Shown piece after piece: positions 42,378 through 52,105 of a DNA stretch of 64,000 bases. The notes below the pieces were generated by a model that saw nothing but the letters and a program-made list of their open reading frames with translations, did no database searches and was not told the origin of the DNA. Position 1 is the stretch's first letter. Each line of letters starts with the position of its first letter. Made by a program: the position numbers and the translations under genes. Location: the NCBI RefSeq assembly GCF_900104795.1, contig NZ_FNTG01000002.1, positions 2,170,001 through 2,234,000 on the forward strand, in the 5' to 3' direction. Source of the stretch: Burkholderia sp. WP9. GTDB lineage: Bacteria > Pseudomonadota > Gammaproteobacteria > Burkholderiales > Burkholderiaceae.

Positions 42378-43582
42378 TGTGTTTTCTCCCCGGCGATACT
42401 CAAGTTCTTTTCAGTGCGCTTGAACTGGACGCGATTCGCGTATGTACCGATCGCGTAGAAAGCCCATGCCTGCGTCCAGCGTAGGTAGTTAATTCGATTA
42501 GTTGTCAGTCTGTTCTTCTGATACATGAAGCGCCGTTCATCCGGCATGTAGAGTGTTTCTAACGCTCTTTCAAATACGCGGGTCGCCAACCGATGATCTT
42601 CATCAGCCCCCCCCACCTTCAGCAATGTCAGAATAGCTTGAGCGACAGAATGAGTATCGAGCGGCCAAATGCTATTGTCGTAATATTTGACGGTGCCGTC
42701 CGGCAAGAAGAAGTTTTTCCGGTAGTAGTCCATCCCGCGGCTGATGGCGTCGCTAAACTCGCTGGTGTCTGCCGCCTGTTGTAGCGCCGCTAGCGCTTCC
42801 AGGTTATAGCCGGTATGAAAACCATCCACGAACGAATGATGATCGCGCGTGCCATAGCGCCATGCTCCGTCCCCGCGCTGCGCCGCGACTGAGCTTCGGG
42901 TGGCGCTTAGCGCACGCTGCATCAGAGCGCTATTGCCTATCCGTTTCGCCGTTTCTCCGACAACGGCGGCTGCCCAAAGGTTGGCGTTGTGCACGAACGC
43001 GGATTCGCCTGGAATGTATGCGTAATAACCGCCGTCATTCCGGTGAAGTGAATTCAGGAATAGACCGGCATCTGTCGCGGCGTCGACGAACCGTTGATTG
43101 CCAGTTTCGTCTCCAAGTGCCGCAAGTGCGCGTGCTATGTAACAAGTCGTGATTGCGTTAGGCGTGCCTTTGGGTACGAAGAAGGCTCGCGCGGCCCAGT
43201 CGAAGTGATACCCCCATGCACTATGCTTCCATCTGCTCCGATCGCAACGCTCCTCTAGCAGCCATTCCGCAAGCCGAATGGCTTCCTCGATTTGTGATCC
43301 GTTACCGACCAGTTTTTCGTACTCGAGAAGACCGAGGATGATCAATGCAATACCTTTGGGGTTGCGGCGACGCGCCACACCGACTAACGGCCGCAAGTTT
43401 GCAAGACTGCGTTTATGGAGTTGCAGCCACGCTATTTTGGCGAATGGCAGAGAGCCAAGGCCTAGTTTCTTGAACAGCTCGCTGTTGAGGCCATCGAATG
43501 GGTCGTATCCTGCATAGTCCGTGGCACGGCATTGCGTAATCAGTGCATCGGCGAGTTCGCTGGCGTTCAGATGGATAGTCAT
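42374..43582 (-). CDS. Alpha/alpha-barrel (six-hairpin type) exopolysaccharide cluster protein
   Basis: A 402-residue, helix-rich protein with a repeated aromatic/His pattern (WGYHFDWAARAFFVPKGTPNAITTCYIARAL, HRNDGGYYAYIPGESAFVHNANLWAAAVV, RTRDHHSFVDGF, INYLRWTQAWAFYAIG), as in glycan-processing six-hairpin proteins. No signal peptide is seen with the chosen start (ATGA overlap with the upstream stop), so a cytoplasmic place is likely. It may modify or help assemble the lipid-linked repeat unit; activity unknown. Homologous genes sit in similar loci, sometimes with misleading names. Confidence 0.65.
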   Translation of the reverse strand: MTIHLNASELADALITQCRATDYAGYDPFDGLNSELFKKLGLGSLPFAKIAWLQLHKRSLANLRPLVGVARRRNPKGIALIILGLLEYEKLVGNGSQIEEAIRLAEWLLEERCDRSRWKHSAWGYHFDWAARAFFVPKGTPNAITTCYIARALAALGDETGNQRFVDAATDAGLFLNSLHRNDGGYYAYIPGESAFVHNANLWAAAVVGETAKRIGNSALMQRALSATRSSVAAQRGDGAWRYGTRDHHSFVDGFHTGYNLEALAALQQAADTSEFSDAISRGMDYYRKNFFLPDGTVKYYDNSIWPLDTHSVAQAILTLLKVGGADEDHRLATRVFERALETLYMPDERRFMYQKNRLTTNRINYLRWTQAWAFYAIGTYANRVQFKRTEKNLSIAGEKTQ

Positions 43583-44388
43583 TCGCTTGACTCCACGCGC
43601 TCGGAGATCGAGACGGGCCCATAGAACAGACCTGTCTCGGTAGTTTTCGAACGAAAGTTTTGCCAACTCGGCTTATAGACTCCAAGCTTCAAGTATGCGT
43701 GGCGCTCCTGAGGGTACTCATTTGGGACGCCGCGAGAAGCGAAGACCTGAGTGCCGTTCTTCCATAATTCCGTTACCGCATGCTCGCCGGTCGAATCAGG
43801 TCGATAGTGGAGAGTCCAGCGAACCCATTTACCACGGTCCGAACTTGCGCCGGGCAAGCTGGCGTCGTGGCCGTGCCTGGTATCGGAACCGCCGCGCTCA
43901 GAAAACACGTAATCGCTCCCGTGTAGTTGCAGCATAATTGGCGGAGAGCCCACCCACATGTCTGTCTGATGGATTTGCATGATGATTTGCATCTGGTCGT
44001 CGTCGAATACAAAATCGGCCGGCAGCAACGTGGTCCACTCTATGCGGTACTCACGGCCAGAAACGATTTTTGCCGCTCGTGCGAACACCATTTCGCCGCG
44101 GGGCGTGCCGTTCGCGACGTGGGAAAAGTTCTCGCTGCGTCGAATGCTAACTTTCACCGCGCGTTGATCAGGTGATAGCGGATCATTGACTACAATGAGG
44201 TCTTGCGTATCCGGACTCTGAATGTCTACCGCCGGACCGAACCCGTGTGCCCAATTGGTGGCGAACAGATTGTGAAAACCCGGCATATCCAGAACCGAAG
44301 CATCACGTGTTTGTGCCGAGCAGGCTGTGACGAGGCACAGCGAGGCTGTCACAACGTGGCGTAGCCAGGAAAGGTGTTTCGGGTTCAT
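43579..44388 (-). CDS. Periplasmic polysaccharide-lyase-like lipoprotein
   Basis: A 269-residue protein with a lipoprotein-type signal (LCLVTACSAQ) and a concanavalin-like beta-sandwich pattern of polysaccharide lyases (EYRIEWTTLLPADFVFDDDQMQIIMQIHQTD, GKWVRWTLHYRPDSTGEHAVTELWKNGTQVF, HAYLKLGVYKPSW). It probably cuts a uronic-acid-containing polymer in the periplasm, the usual clearing role of lyases in such operons, which fits a ManNAcA-containing product. Overlaps both neighbours by 4 nt. Confidence 0.78.
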   Translation of the reverse strand: MNPKHLSWLRHVVTASLCLVTACSAQTRDASVLDMPGFHNLFATNWAHGFGPAVDIQSPDTQDLIVVNDPLSPDQRAVKVSIRRSENFSHVANGTPRGEMVFARAAKIVSGREYRIEWTTLLPADFVFDDDQMQIIMQIHQTDMWVGSPPIMLQLHGSDYVFSERGGSDTRHGHDASLPGASSDRGKWVRWTLHYRPDSTGEHAVTELWKNGTQVFASRGVPNEYPQERHAYLKLGVYKPSWQNFRSKTTETGLFYGPVSISERVESSE

Positions 44389-45476
44389 CGCTTACTCCCG
44401 CATTGCGTATCAACGTATCGATAGCACTGAACATATCGTTCGACAATTGATTCCGCTCTAAAGCACGTTTGAGCGCGAGCAAGTCCTGCGGAGCCCATTC
44501 GAACTGCATGCTCCGGATCGTCGACTAGTTTGCAAAGCGCCTCTGCCAGCCCGCGTGAATCGTGGACATCAACGAGATACCCGCTCACGCCATCTTCAAT
44601 GAGATCGAGAAATCCGCCCACGCGGGTTCCTACCACGGGCAAGCCGCAGAACATTGCTTCGAGTGTAGAAATGCCGAACGACTCGAAATGGCTGGGCATG
44701 CAGAACAAACGTGCACCGCTATAAAACGCGAGCTTCGCATCGCCTTCCAGCCAACCTTCGAATACCACGCGGTCGGCGATTCCGTGCGATTCGGCGATAT
44801 GCCTCCAGCGGTGCGTGTCACCGATTCCGGCCACACGGAGTTCGATATCGCGCCCTTTCCGCGTCAGAGCGGCAACGGCTTGAAGGAGCTCATCGAGCCC
44901 CTTGGCTTCATTCAATCGGCCGGCAAATGCAATATATGGCCTCGCGTGCGCAAGGCGGTTAGGTACCGGCGCACCGTGCTCTGCGTCAAGCGCCATATTT
45001 CCGATAACCCGAACTGCATCCTTTCTCCGCCATTGCTGAAGCCAATTTGCTAGAGGCGTCGAAACCGCGATTACGCAGTCAACCTTGCGAAGAAACAGTT
45101 CGACCAGCCGACGGGGCAGCCAGTCCGATCTATCGAAAAATTGTTCGAAATTGCCTGAATGCAGCTGAAATACCGTGCGCTTCCCAAAGAGTCGCGCGAT
45201 AAGGAACAGCACAAGTTTCCGGTAGAACGACCCCCGCTCGGAGACATGAAAATGCACAACATCAACAGAAATAGCCGATCGCGCAAACAACGGAACATCG
45301 ACCATCCAGAACGCCAGCGGTCCGCCGATATTCCGGAATCCGCGCGTTTCGAAGAACGAGAGAGATACGCCGGCCTTCTCGAATTGATCTCGGCTTGTGG
45401 CCAACTGAGAAAGCACCGTTGCGATGCCACCTTTTTGCCCATGCCCCGGACCAACCTGAAGAATTCGCACGCTCAT
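44385..45476 (-). CDS. GT4-family glycosyltransferase
   Basis: A 363-residue GT-B enzyme: N-terminal RILQVGPGHGQKGGIATVLSQLA, middle FAGRLNEAKGLDELLQAV, and the donor-site motif PSHFESFGISTLEAMFCGLPVVGTRVGGFLDLIEDGVSGYLV. It adds one sugar to the lipid-linked repeat unit in the cytoplasm. The start at 45476 overlaps the preceding stop (ATGA); a longer frame upstream runs into the polymerase gene. Confidence 0.9.
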   Translation of the reverse strand: MSVRILQVGPGHGQKGGIATVLSQLATSRDQFEKAGVSLSFFETRGFRNIGGPLAFWMVDVPLFARSAISVDVVHFHVSERGSFYRKLVLFLIARLFGKRTVFQLHSGNFEQFFDRSDWLPRRLVELFLRKVDCVIAVSTPLANWLQQWRRKDAVRVIGNMALDAEHGAPVPNRLAHARPYIAFAGRLNEAKGLDELLQAVAALTRKGRDIELRVAGIGDTHRWRHIAESHGIADRVVFEGWLEGDAKLAFYSGARLFCMPSHFESFGISTLEAMFCGLPVVGTRVGGFLDLIEDGVSGYLVDVHDSRGLAEALCKLVDDPEHAVRMGSAGLARAQTCFRAESIVERYVQCYRYVDTQCGSKR

Positions 45477-46732
45477 TTCACGGCTCCGACAACCTCTTGG
45501 CTGAGCGATGAGGACCGATTTTGTGACGGTGCATTGCTCGAGAACAGATACATGAGCATCAATGCCGAGAAGACATAGGATGCAGACACGAACGACAAGG
45601 AGAACAGGTTGTCGAAGCAGAAGGCGCCAACTAGGAATAGCCAAACATGCCTGCGTCGACTAACTTGCCCATACAGGATCATGAAACTGAGCCATAAGAT
45701 TGCGCCCAGAACACCGAGCTCAACGAAGAGGTGTGGATAAAACGTGTCGGTGGTCGTGAGAGTGTTTCCAAGCCCATACCAGTTGAAGTGATAGATGCTG
45801 TACAGCGGCGAGTGATACTTGACTGAGGCCGATCCACCGAACGAGCCGAGGCCCTCGCCGAAGAAATTGCCTTTCATCAACGATTGAAACATAACGCGAT
45901 ACGATTCTGCTCGAGCCGAATTGCCTGCTACGACGTAGAAGGAGAGTTTGGCCATGGCAACCTTGATTAGTGAATCAAGCAGTCCCGCCAGCAATGCGAA
46001 CAGTACGACGCCAATTCCGCCGATGGCTGCGATCACAGAACGCACGGTCAACTTTCTCGCGACGACAAAGTACATTCCAATCGTCGCAAAAATCTTGAAG
46101 GAGACGCCCAATAGCGAAAATGTCAAGAAGATCCACGCCACTCGCCTTGATCGCCTCGTTGGCTGGTGATGACGGCATAAGAGAAACGCACAAAAATTAA
46201 TAAAACTGAACTCTGAGAAGAAACCTATCCATCCTTGCGCGCGAAGATACAGGCCGGAGTCGAATTTAACCGGCAGAAACAGGGGGAGTTTTAGCCCATA
46301 TGCAAGGTAGAAGTAACACTGGAACAAGTCATTGCTTACTACGACAGCAAAGAACATGAAGATAACCGGTGAAAGCCTGCGTCTGTACGCGAACATTGCA
46401 ACGGTGATCGCCATGGGTGCGAGAAACCGCATGAATTCTTCCCCACCGGCGTCGACATTGAAAGCTCGCCACATCGCTATATAGAGAGTTAGCAGGAAGG
46501 GCAGCATCAATGTAACGAGCTTGTGAAATCTTGGGCGTAGCAAAATCGCGATCGACAGCAGGACGAACGCGCCTAGCTTTACGAACTGAGAGCCATCCAT
46601 TTCGAGCGATAAAAACGTATCGCTGACGCAAAAAAGAAGGTAGGCGAGTGATATCGCCCATGCGCCGACCGAATGCCATCCCGTGAATCGAGATTCACGC
46701 GATAGTGACATTGACATAGTGCTAGCGTTCAT
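45473..46732 (-). CDS. O-antigen ligase/polymerase-like membrane protein (Wzy)
   Basis: A 419-residue protein with about eleven membrane helices and a large polar loop in the second half (AESYRVMFQSLMKGNFFGEGLGSFGGSASVKYHSPLYSIYHFNWYGLGNT...), typical of Wzy polymerases and O-antigen ligases. It probably joins flipped repeat units in the periplasm. The start MNAST is set by ATGA overlap with the flippase. The GC content of this stretch looks lower than its surroundings, as is common for polysaccharide genes acquired by transfer. Confidence 0.82.
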   Translation of the reverse strand: MNASTMSMSLSRESRFTGWHSVGAWAISLAYLLFCVSDTFLSLEMDGSQFVKLGAFVLLSIAILLRPRFHKLVTLMLPFLLTLYIAMWRAFNVDAGGEEFMRFLAPMAITVAMFAYRRRLSPVIFMFFAVVVSNDLFQCYFYLAYGLKLPLFLPVKFDSGLYLRAQGWIGFFSEFSFINFCAFLLCRHHQPTRRSRRVAWIFLTFSLLGVSFKIFATIGMYFVVARKLTVRSVIAAIGGIGVVLFALLAGLLDSLIKVAMAKLSFYVVAGNSARAESYRVMFQSLMKGNFFGEGLGSFGGSASVKYHSPLYSIYHFNWYGLGNTLTTTDTFYPHLFVELGVLGAILWLSFMILYGQVSRRRHVWLFLVGAFCFDNLFSLSFVSASYVFSALMLMYLFSSNAPSQNRSSSLSQEVVGAVK

Positions 46733-48063
46733 CGGGGCGCTCCACAGACTAGTGATTGCAACCGGACTTCCGTATTGGAAACATCCGCCAATCGGCAACG
46801 AGTCAGATACTGGTGGTATATCAAGTGCGCGTGACGCCGAATCAGCCAGTTGCGCCAGACTGTGATCACAATCGCAGAGCAAAGAATCATCGCGAACCCG
46901 GTCAGCGCGCCGGATGCATAGCAGGGGGCGACGAGCAATGCGAACGCCAAAGCCGTTAAGACGTTGATCTTCGCTGTTACAGCACCTTGCTCGAATATCA
47001 TCATGACGCTACTGTTTGCTACGCCCGTCATGCCGACCGCGCATTGGATCGCGAGCAGCAATCCGGCTAATACGACGCCGGTCGGAAAGCTTGCGTCGCG
47101 TGCTTGTCTCGCGGTGAACAACAGGACCAGAATGACGTTACAGACCAGCATCGCTCCATTGCACCAGTTGATGCAGCGGCTCATTCGGCGAAGCGACTCG
47201 TCGAGGGACAGAAAGGCCGCCTTACGCTTCGCGAGGTCCGCCAATTGCATCATCGATATCGCCCGCGGCAGCAGCATCCCGATCGCAATCCCCGAAGACA
47301 GCAGCGAGAGCATCCCCGCGAAAGCGGCGCCACACATCACAGTCGCGGCCGGAACGAAAATCAGGGGAATGCCGCCGGACAGAAAGTTCGTAAGACCGAA
47401 CTGAAGCCCTTCGATCTCCAGTTTCCTTGGCAGCATTTGCAGGTCGGGTCGACCGATCTTCACGAACATAGCAATTGCAATCAGACCGAGTCCCGTCGCC
47501 AGCGCAGCCGCTGCGGAGAGCCCGGCGTAACGAAATATGGCAAGCATGCCGGCCGACCCACCGATCAGTGCGACGTCGAACGCGATCGCGGCGCGATAGC
47601 GCTTCAAGGCAACAAAGTAGTGGCGAGCAATCTGATAAGCAGTCCAACCCCACAGCAAGGCAAGAAACGCACACAGATCGAACGGAATGACTTTGGACAC
47701 GGCAATCCCAAGGCCAAGAACCGTGCACAAAACAGTCGTGACAAGGCTCATTGCGCCGACGTGATAGAAAGCCGCAACGGCACTTCGCTCGGTCGTAGCC
47801 GCCGGAACGCGCACCAGTATCAATGTCGCCCATCCGATCGCGGTGAAGAAAGCAACCATCTGCGCGATAGACATGCTTGATGCGGTCCGCCCGAGTTCCG
47901 CGAGCGAATAGACATGCTGTATCGCGAAGAAAACCACGACGCGATGCAGTCCCGGCGATCCGGTGCAGATCAGGGCTTCAATACGTTGAACGGATACAGC
48001 GCTGGCCAGCGTATCGATCCTGGAGCGGTGGCGCACCGTCGTCGCCTTTGCATGCTCAGTCAC
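46729..48063 (-). CDS. Wzx-type polysaccharide flippase
   Basis: A 444-residue protein with about twelve membrane helices over its whole length and Wzx/MATE-like character (LGRTASSMSIAQMVAFFTAIGWATLILVR, QFGLTNFLSGGIPLIFVPAATVMCG). It starts with GTG overlapping the wecC stop and ends overlapping the polymerase start. It would flip the undecaprenyl-linked repeat unit across the inner membrane. Confidence 0.82.
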   Translation of the reverse strand: MTEHAKATTVRHRSRIDTLASAVSVQRIEALICTGSPGLHRVVVFFAIQHVYSLAELGRTASSMSIAQMVAFFTAIGWATLILVRVPAATTERSAVAAFYHVGAMSLVTTVLCTVLGLGIAVSKVIPFDLCAFLALLWGWTAYQIARHYFVALKRYRAAIAFDVALIGGSAGMLAIFRYAGLSAAAALATGLGLIAIAMFVKIGRPDLQMLPRKLEIEGLQFGLTNFLSGGIPLIFVPAATVMCGAAFAGMLSLLSSGIAIGMLLPRAISMMQLADLAKRKAAFLSLDESLRRMSRCINWCNGAMLVCNVILVLLFTARQARDASFPTGVVLAGLLLAIQCAVGMTGVANSSVMMIFEQGAVTAKINVLTALAFALLVAPCYASGALTGFAMILCSAIVITVWRNWLIRRHAHLIYHQYLTRCRLADVSNTEVRLQSLVCGAPR

Positions 48064-49298
48064 GCGAAGATTCCCCGCGTATCGACAAGCAGCTTCGACT
48101 GCAAGCGGCGCCGGTTGATGTCCTTGAACTCGCGATGATCGACCAGCAGCAGAACAATATCGGCGGCTTCAATCGCGCTTGCAAGGTTTGTTAGCTCGAC
48201 CTTGCCACGAAGCGCGTCCGGAAGAACCGTCACGTTGGGCTCGACAACAACGATGTCCGCCACGTGTTCGTCGGCTAGTTGATTGACGATGTCTATCGCC
48301 GGACTTTCGCGCAGGTCGTCAATATTGGCCTTGAATGCCAGGCCAAGGCAGGCGATCACGGGTGCCTTGAAGCGCGCGGCGAGGCGCTTCGTTTGATCGA
48401 TCACGTAATGCGGTTTGCCGTCGTTGACGCCGCGCGCGGCCCGAATCAGTTTGGCCTCTTCGGGGGCGGAGTCGACGATGAACCACGGGTCGACAGCGAT
48501 GCAATGTCCACCGACACCAGGCCCTGGCTGGAGAATGCTCACGCGAGGGTGACGATTGGCGAGTCGAATGAGTTCCCAAACGTTGATGTCGAGCCGATCG
48601 CAGATCATCGACAGTTCGTTCGCGTACGCGATGTTGACGTCCCGAAACGCGTTTTCGGAAAGCTTGCACATTTCGGCGGTACGTGCGTCGGTCAGAATAC
48701 AGTCGCCCTGAACGAAGATCTGATAGAGATCGCGAGCCAACTCGCCGCATCGGCGAGTCATGCCGCCAATTACGCGGTCGTTCTGGACCAACTCGCGAAT
48801 GACATGTCCCGGCAGCACGCGTTCCGGACAGTGCGCAATGCGAATGTCGGACTGTTCGCCCGAATGTTGTGGGAAGGTTAGGTCAGGACGGCATTCAGCG
48901 AGCCATGCCGACATCTTCTCGGTCGCTCCCACAGGCGAAGTCGACTCGAGCACGACAAGATCGCCTTTTTTAAGCGCAGGAGCGATCGAACGACTTGCCG
49001 CCTCAATGTAGCTCAGATCGGGTTTGTTGCCATCGCAAAACGGCGTTGGAACAGCGATCAGGAATGCATCGGCTGGCTCCGGCGTCTGGGTCGCGCGCAG
49101 ATATCCCTGTGTGACGGCGGCGTGAACCAGCATGTCCAGCTCTGGTTCGACGATATGAATCTCGCCTTTGTTAATTGTATCGACTGTGCGCTGCGATACA
49201 TCGACGCCGATAACTTTCTTTCGGCGTGCGGCAAACGCCGCAGCGGTGGGCAATCCAATATAACCAAGTCCAATGATGGAAACGACATCGAATGACAT
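48060..49298 (-). CDS. wecC: UDP-N-acetyl-D-mannosamine dehydrogenase
   Basis: A 412-residue NAD-dependent dehydrogenase very like E. coli WecC: SIIGLGYIGLPTAAAFA at the N-terminus, VLESTSPVGATEKM, RTAEMCKLSENAFRDVNIAYANE, catalytic Cys in GPGVGGHCIAVDPWF, and GLAFKANIDDLRESPA. It oxidises UDP-ManNAc to UDP-ManNAcA in the cytoplasm. The epimerase that makes UDP-ManNAc (WecB) is not in this window and must be elsewhere. Lies 75 nt behind wzc. Confidence 0.95.
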   Translation of the reverse strand: MSFDVVSIIGLGYIGLPTAAAFAARRKKVIGVDVSQRTVDTINKGEIHIVEPELDMLVHAAVTQGYLRATQTPEPADAFLIAVPTPFCDGNKPDLSYIEAASRSIAPALKKGDLVVLESTSPVGATEKMSAWLAECRPDLTFPQHSGEQSDIRIAHCPERVLPGHVIRELVQNDRVIGGMTRRCGELARDLYQIFVQGDCILTDARTAEMCKLSENAFRDVNIAYANELSMICDRLDINVWELIRLANRHPRVSILQPGPGVGGHCIAVDPWFIVDSAPEEAKLIRAARGVNDGKPHYVIDQTKRLAARFKAPVIACLGLAFKANIDDLRESPAIDIVNQLADEHVADIVVVEPNVTVLPDALRGKVELTNLASAIEAADIVLLLVDHREFKDINRRRLQSKLLVDTRGIFA

Positions 49299-49373
49299 AG
49301 CGTTGGTCTCGTCGCTTGATAAATTTTCAATGGAGAAAAGCTTCCGGTTGCCTCATGGTCTGCAGTCGCCCGA

Positions 49374-51596
49374 TTACGTGTCAGACGCATTACTCAGGTA
49401 CGCATAGCCGCCGTAGTCCCCGTACTGCGCGGAGCGCAGACTTGGTTTGAAGCCGTTAAACACAATCCCGGTGATTTTTGCCCCAACGCGCTCGATTCGT
49501 TTGGCGGACTCGAGAAGCTCGCCACTGCTGGTCATGCCCGAACGCGCTGCCAGAAGAACAATTCCGGCGAAGGGCGCGAAGATGGTGGCGTCGGTGACTG
49601 GAAGGACGGGCGGTGAATCCAGTAGAACAATGTCGTATCGCTTGGACACGTCCGCGAGGAGATTAGCTATGCCACCCGACGACAGTAGTTCGACCGGCTG
49701 CGCCAGTAGCGGACCCGTCGCAAGGAAGTCCACGTTCGGCGAAACATCTTTGATGACGGCCGCATCCAGTGACATGTCGCCGCGAAGCACATTGGAGAGA
49801 CCGACTTTTCCGGACACGTCGAACTCGGCAGCCAGATGGCCGCGGCGAAGATCCACGTCCATCAGAAGCACGCGCTTCTTGGACATCCCCAGCAGAGTGG
49901 CCAGATTTGCGGATGTGAACGACTTGCCGATCCCGACCGAGGGCCCGGTCATCAGGATGACGTTGTTCTTCGGGTTCTCCAGCAGGGCGAATTGCAACGC
50001 GGTGCAGAGACTTCGAATGGCTTCGACGGCCGGTTCCTGCGGCCGCGCCAGTGCGAGAATCGACGGACCGCGACGGCCACCGCGTTCCCGGACTCGCGTC
50101 AATTGACGTTGGGTATCGCTCAGCGGAATAGTCGCAATGACGTCAAGAGACAGATCACGTTCGATATCCATAGGATCAGTCAGACCGCCGAACAGCGTTG
50201 AACGGACCAAAGCGAATCCGATTCCACCGAACAACCCGATGACGGCTGCCAGAACGATGACCAGGGCTCTCTTCGGTTTCGTCGGTTTGTCGGCGACTAG
50301 TGCATGGTCGATCACACGCACATTGCCGATCTTGCTTGCTGTGGCGAGTTGCAGTTGTTGAACGCTGTTGAGCAAGCCGACGTAGAGACTCGTTTGCACG
50401 GTCACATCTCGATTCAGTCGGACAATATTCTGCTGATCGTCGGGAAGTCGCTGGATCGACTCGTTGAAGTTGTCGATATGCGCGCGCGCGGCGGCAATCT
50501 GTTGATCCAAGGCAAGCACAGCGGGATATTGCGCGCTGTACATCGTTGCGAGCTCTTTCCGTTTCTGCTCGAGCTGGAACAGACTGGACTGCGCCTCGAC
50601 AGCCTGTCCCAACACGGCCTTTGCCTGCTCGCTGAGGTCCACGACCTTGTGGCGGTTCTGATAAGCATTGAGCCGATCCTCAGCGAGTCTCAGGCTATGC
50701 TCTACCTCCGGAAGTTGACTCTTCAGGAAGACAAGCGACTTCTCGGCTGCTGCCGCCTTTCGGTCGGCGTTTTGGGTGACGTAGTTTTCGGCGATCTTGT
50801 TCAGAACTGCAGCCGCGCGCGCGGGATTCTGATCGTCATAGGTCACGCCAATCACGCCGGATTGATCCTTGCCCATCTCCGTAATCACCAGATCTTTTCG
50901 CAGTTGCTCCAGGACCTGAATTCGGGAATAGCGTTTCAGCTCGAACTTTGCGTTCTCTCTGCTGCTCAATTGCGACACCAGCAGCTTGACCGCCCCGGAA
51001 GGCGTGTTCGCTACCAATGGGACGCCGACCTCACCGGTGACATCGGCGTCGAGGTCGCTGCCCGAGAGTCGATAGCGGTTGTTACCCAGTGCGGTGACGG
51101 AAAACTTGTCTTCTTCAAACTCACCAGGTACGTCGAATTGATCGACGATGATATTTTCCGAGCCCCATGCGTATCCGCCTACGCCGAAAATTCCCGGTTG
51201 CGACAGCGAGCTTCTGTGCTTCGCAACGAATGCCCCAAATAGCGGAAAGTATTTGGGCTTAGCGTCGATGTAAAGGCGCAACTCGTCGACCATTTTCGCC
51301 GTGACAAGTCGCGAGTCGAGGATCTGCATTTCCCCATCATCGGTCGATTTTATGTCGAAAATAGACGTCAAACCGCTCATCAGATTACCGGCTGCCGCGC
51401 CCGCGATATCGGAGTTGTCTTCAACCTGAACCGTGATATCGCCGCGATAGATCGGCGTCGCGAGGAACGCGTACGTCACGCCGAAGACAAGGCATACGAT
51501 AGTGACCGCAGCTATCAACTTCTTATTCTTGAAAATGACATCAATAAGTGCACGAATGTCAATTTCGTCCTCGTCGCGGGAAAATTGATTTTTCAT
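49374..51596 (-). CDS. wzc: Wzc-type polysaccharide co-polymerase with BY-kinase domain
   Basis: A 740-residue inner-membrane protein. N-terminal Wzz domain with a first membrane helix (LIAAVTIVCLVFGVTYAFLA), a large periplasmic coiled-coil part, a second helix (RALVIVLAAVIGLFGGIGFALV), then the bacterial tyrosine-kinase domain: Walker A GPSVGIGKS (551-559), Walker A' VLLMDVDLRRG, Walker B DIVLLDSPPVL, and a C-terminal Tyr cluster (Tyr725, 728, 731, 733). It sets chain length and export through Wza; phosphorylation is reversed by Wzb, encoded just upstream in the operon. Confidence 0.95.
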   Translation of the reverse strand: MKNQFSRDEDEIDIRALIDVIFKNKKLIAAVTIVCLVFGVTYAFLATPIYRGDITVQVEDNSDIAGAAAGNLMSGLTSIFDIKSTDDGEMQILDSRLVTAKMVDELRLYIDAKPKYFPLFGAFVAKHRSSLSQPGIFGVGGYAWGSENIIVDQFDVPGEFEEDKFSVTALGNNRYRLSGSDLDADVTGEVGVPLVANTPSGAVKLLVSQLSSRENAKFELKRYSRIQVLEQLRKDLVITEMGKDQSGVIGVTYDDQNPARAAAVLNKIAENYVTQNADRKAAAAEKSLVFLKSQLPEVEHSLRLAEDRLNAYQNRHKVVDLSEQAKAVLGQAVEAQSSLFQLEQKRKELATMYSAQYPAVLALDQQIAAARAHIDNFNESIQRLPDDQQNIVRLNRDVTVQTSLYVGLLNSVQQLQLATASKIGNVRVIDHALVADKPTKPKRALVIVLAAVIGLFGGIGFALVRSTLFGGLTDPMDIERDLSLDVIATIPLSDTQRQLTRVRERGGRRGPSILALARPQEPAVEAIRSLCTALQFALLENPKNNVILMTGPSVGIGKSFTSANLATLLGMSKKRVLLMDVDLRRGHLAAEFDVSGKVGLSNVLRGDMSLDAAVIKDVSPNVDFLATGPLLAQPVELLSSGGIANLLADVSKRYDIVLLDSPPVLPVTDATIFAPFAGIVLLAARSGMTSSGELLESAKRIERVGAKITGIVFNGFKPSLRSAQYGDYGGYAYLSNASDT

Positions 51597-51652
51597 TTTT
51601 TTGTGAACTCGTATTTCAGCGGTTTATTGGCATGACTCACCAACTCATCATG

Positions 51653-52105
51653 TTATGTACGCGAACCCCGGGACAGATCCGCAATGCGTTTTGTCCAGTC
51701 CCGAACACCTCGTTCGATTAGAGCCATTGCCTGATCGTAGATGCGCGCCGAGCGGCCAAAGGGATCCGGTACATCGGCGTGCTCTGCCTCTGCCAGTCGG
51801 TAGACGCGTCCGCGGGTGGTCGGGTAGAACGTTTCGATTGCCTGCTTCTGAGTCAACTCCATGACCAGGATCAGGTCAGCCGCGCCACACACTCGCTCGT
51901 TGAGACGCCGGGCCGCGTGAGATGACATGTCGATCCCTCGAACCGACAGCATGTCGCGCGCAAAGCTGTCGATCGGTGCGCCTTTGGCAGCGGAAAGACC
52001 GGCTGAAGTCACTTCGACGTCGGACAATTCCCGCTGCAAAAGCCCTTGCGCCATGGGACTGCGGCAGAGATTGCCTTCACAGACTATGAGTACCGTATCG
52101 ATCAT
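51653..52105 (-). CDS. wzb: Low-molecular-weight protein-tyrosine phosphatase
   Basis: A 150-residue LMW-PTP with the CX5RS loop (Cys9 to Arg15: CEGNLCRSP), followed by the GLSAAKGAPID region and the acid Asp in DPFGRS. It dephosphorylates Wzc. Overlaps the wza stop by 4 nt (ATGA) and is followed by wzc after 56 nt. Confidence 0.95.
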   Translation of the reverse strand: MIDTVLIVCEGNLCRSPMAQGLLQRELSDVEVTSAGLSAAKGAPIDSFARDMLSVRGIDMSSHAARRLNERVCGAADLILVMELTQKQAIETFYPTTRGRVYRLAEAEHADVPDPFGRSARIYDQAMALIERGVRDWTKRIADLSRGSRT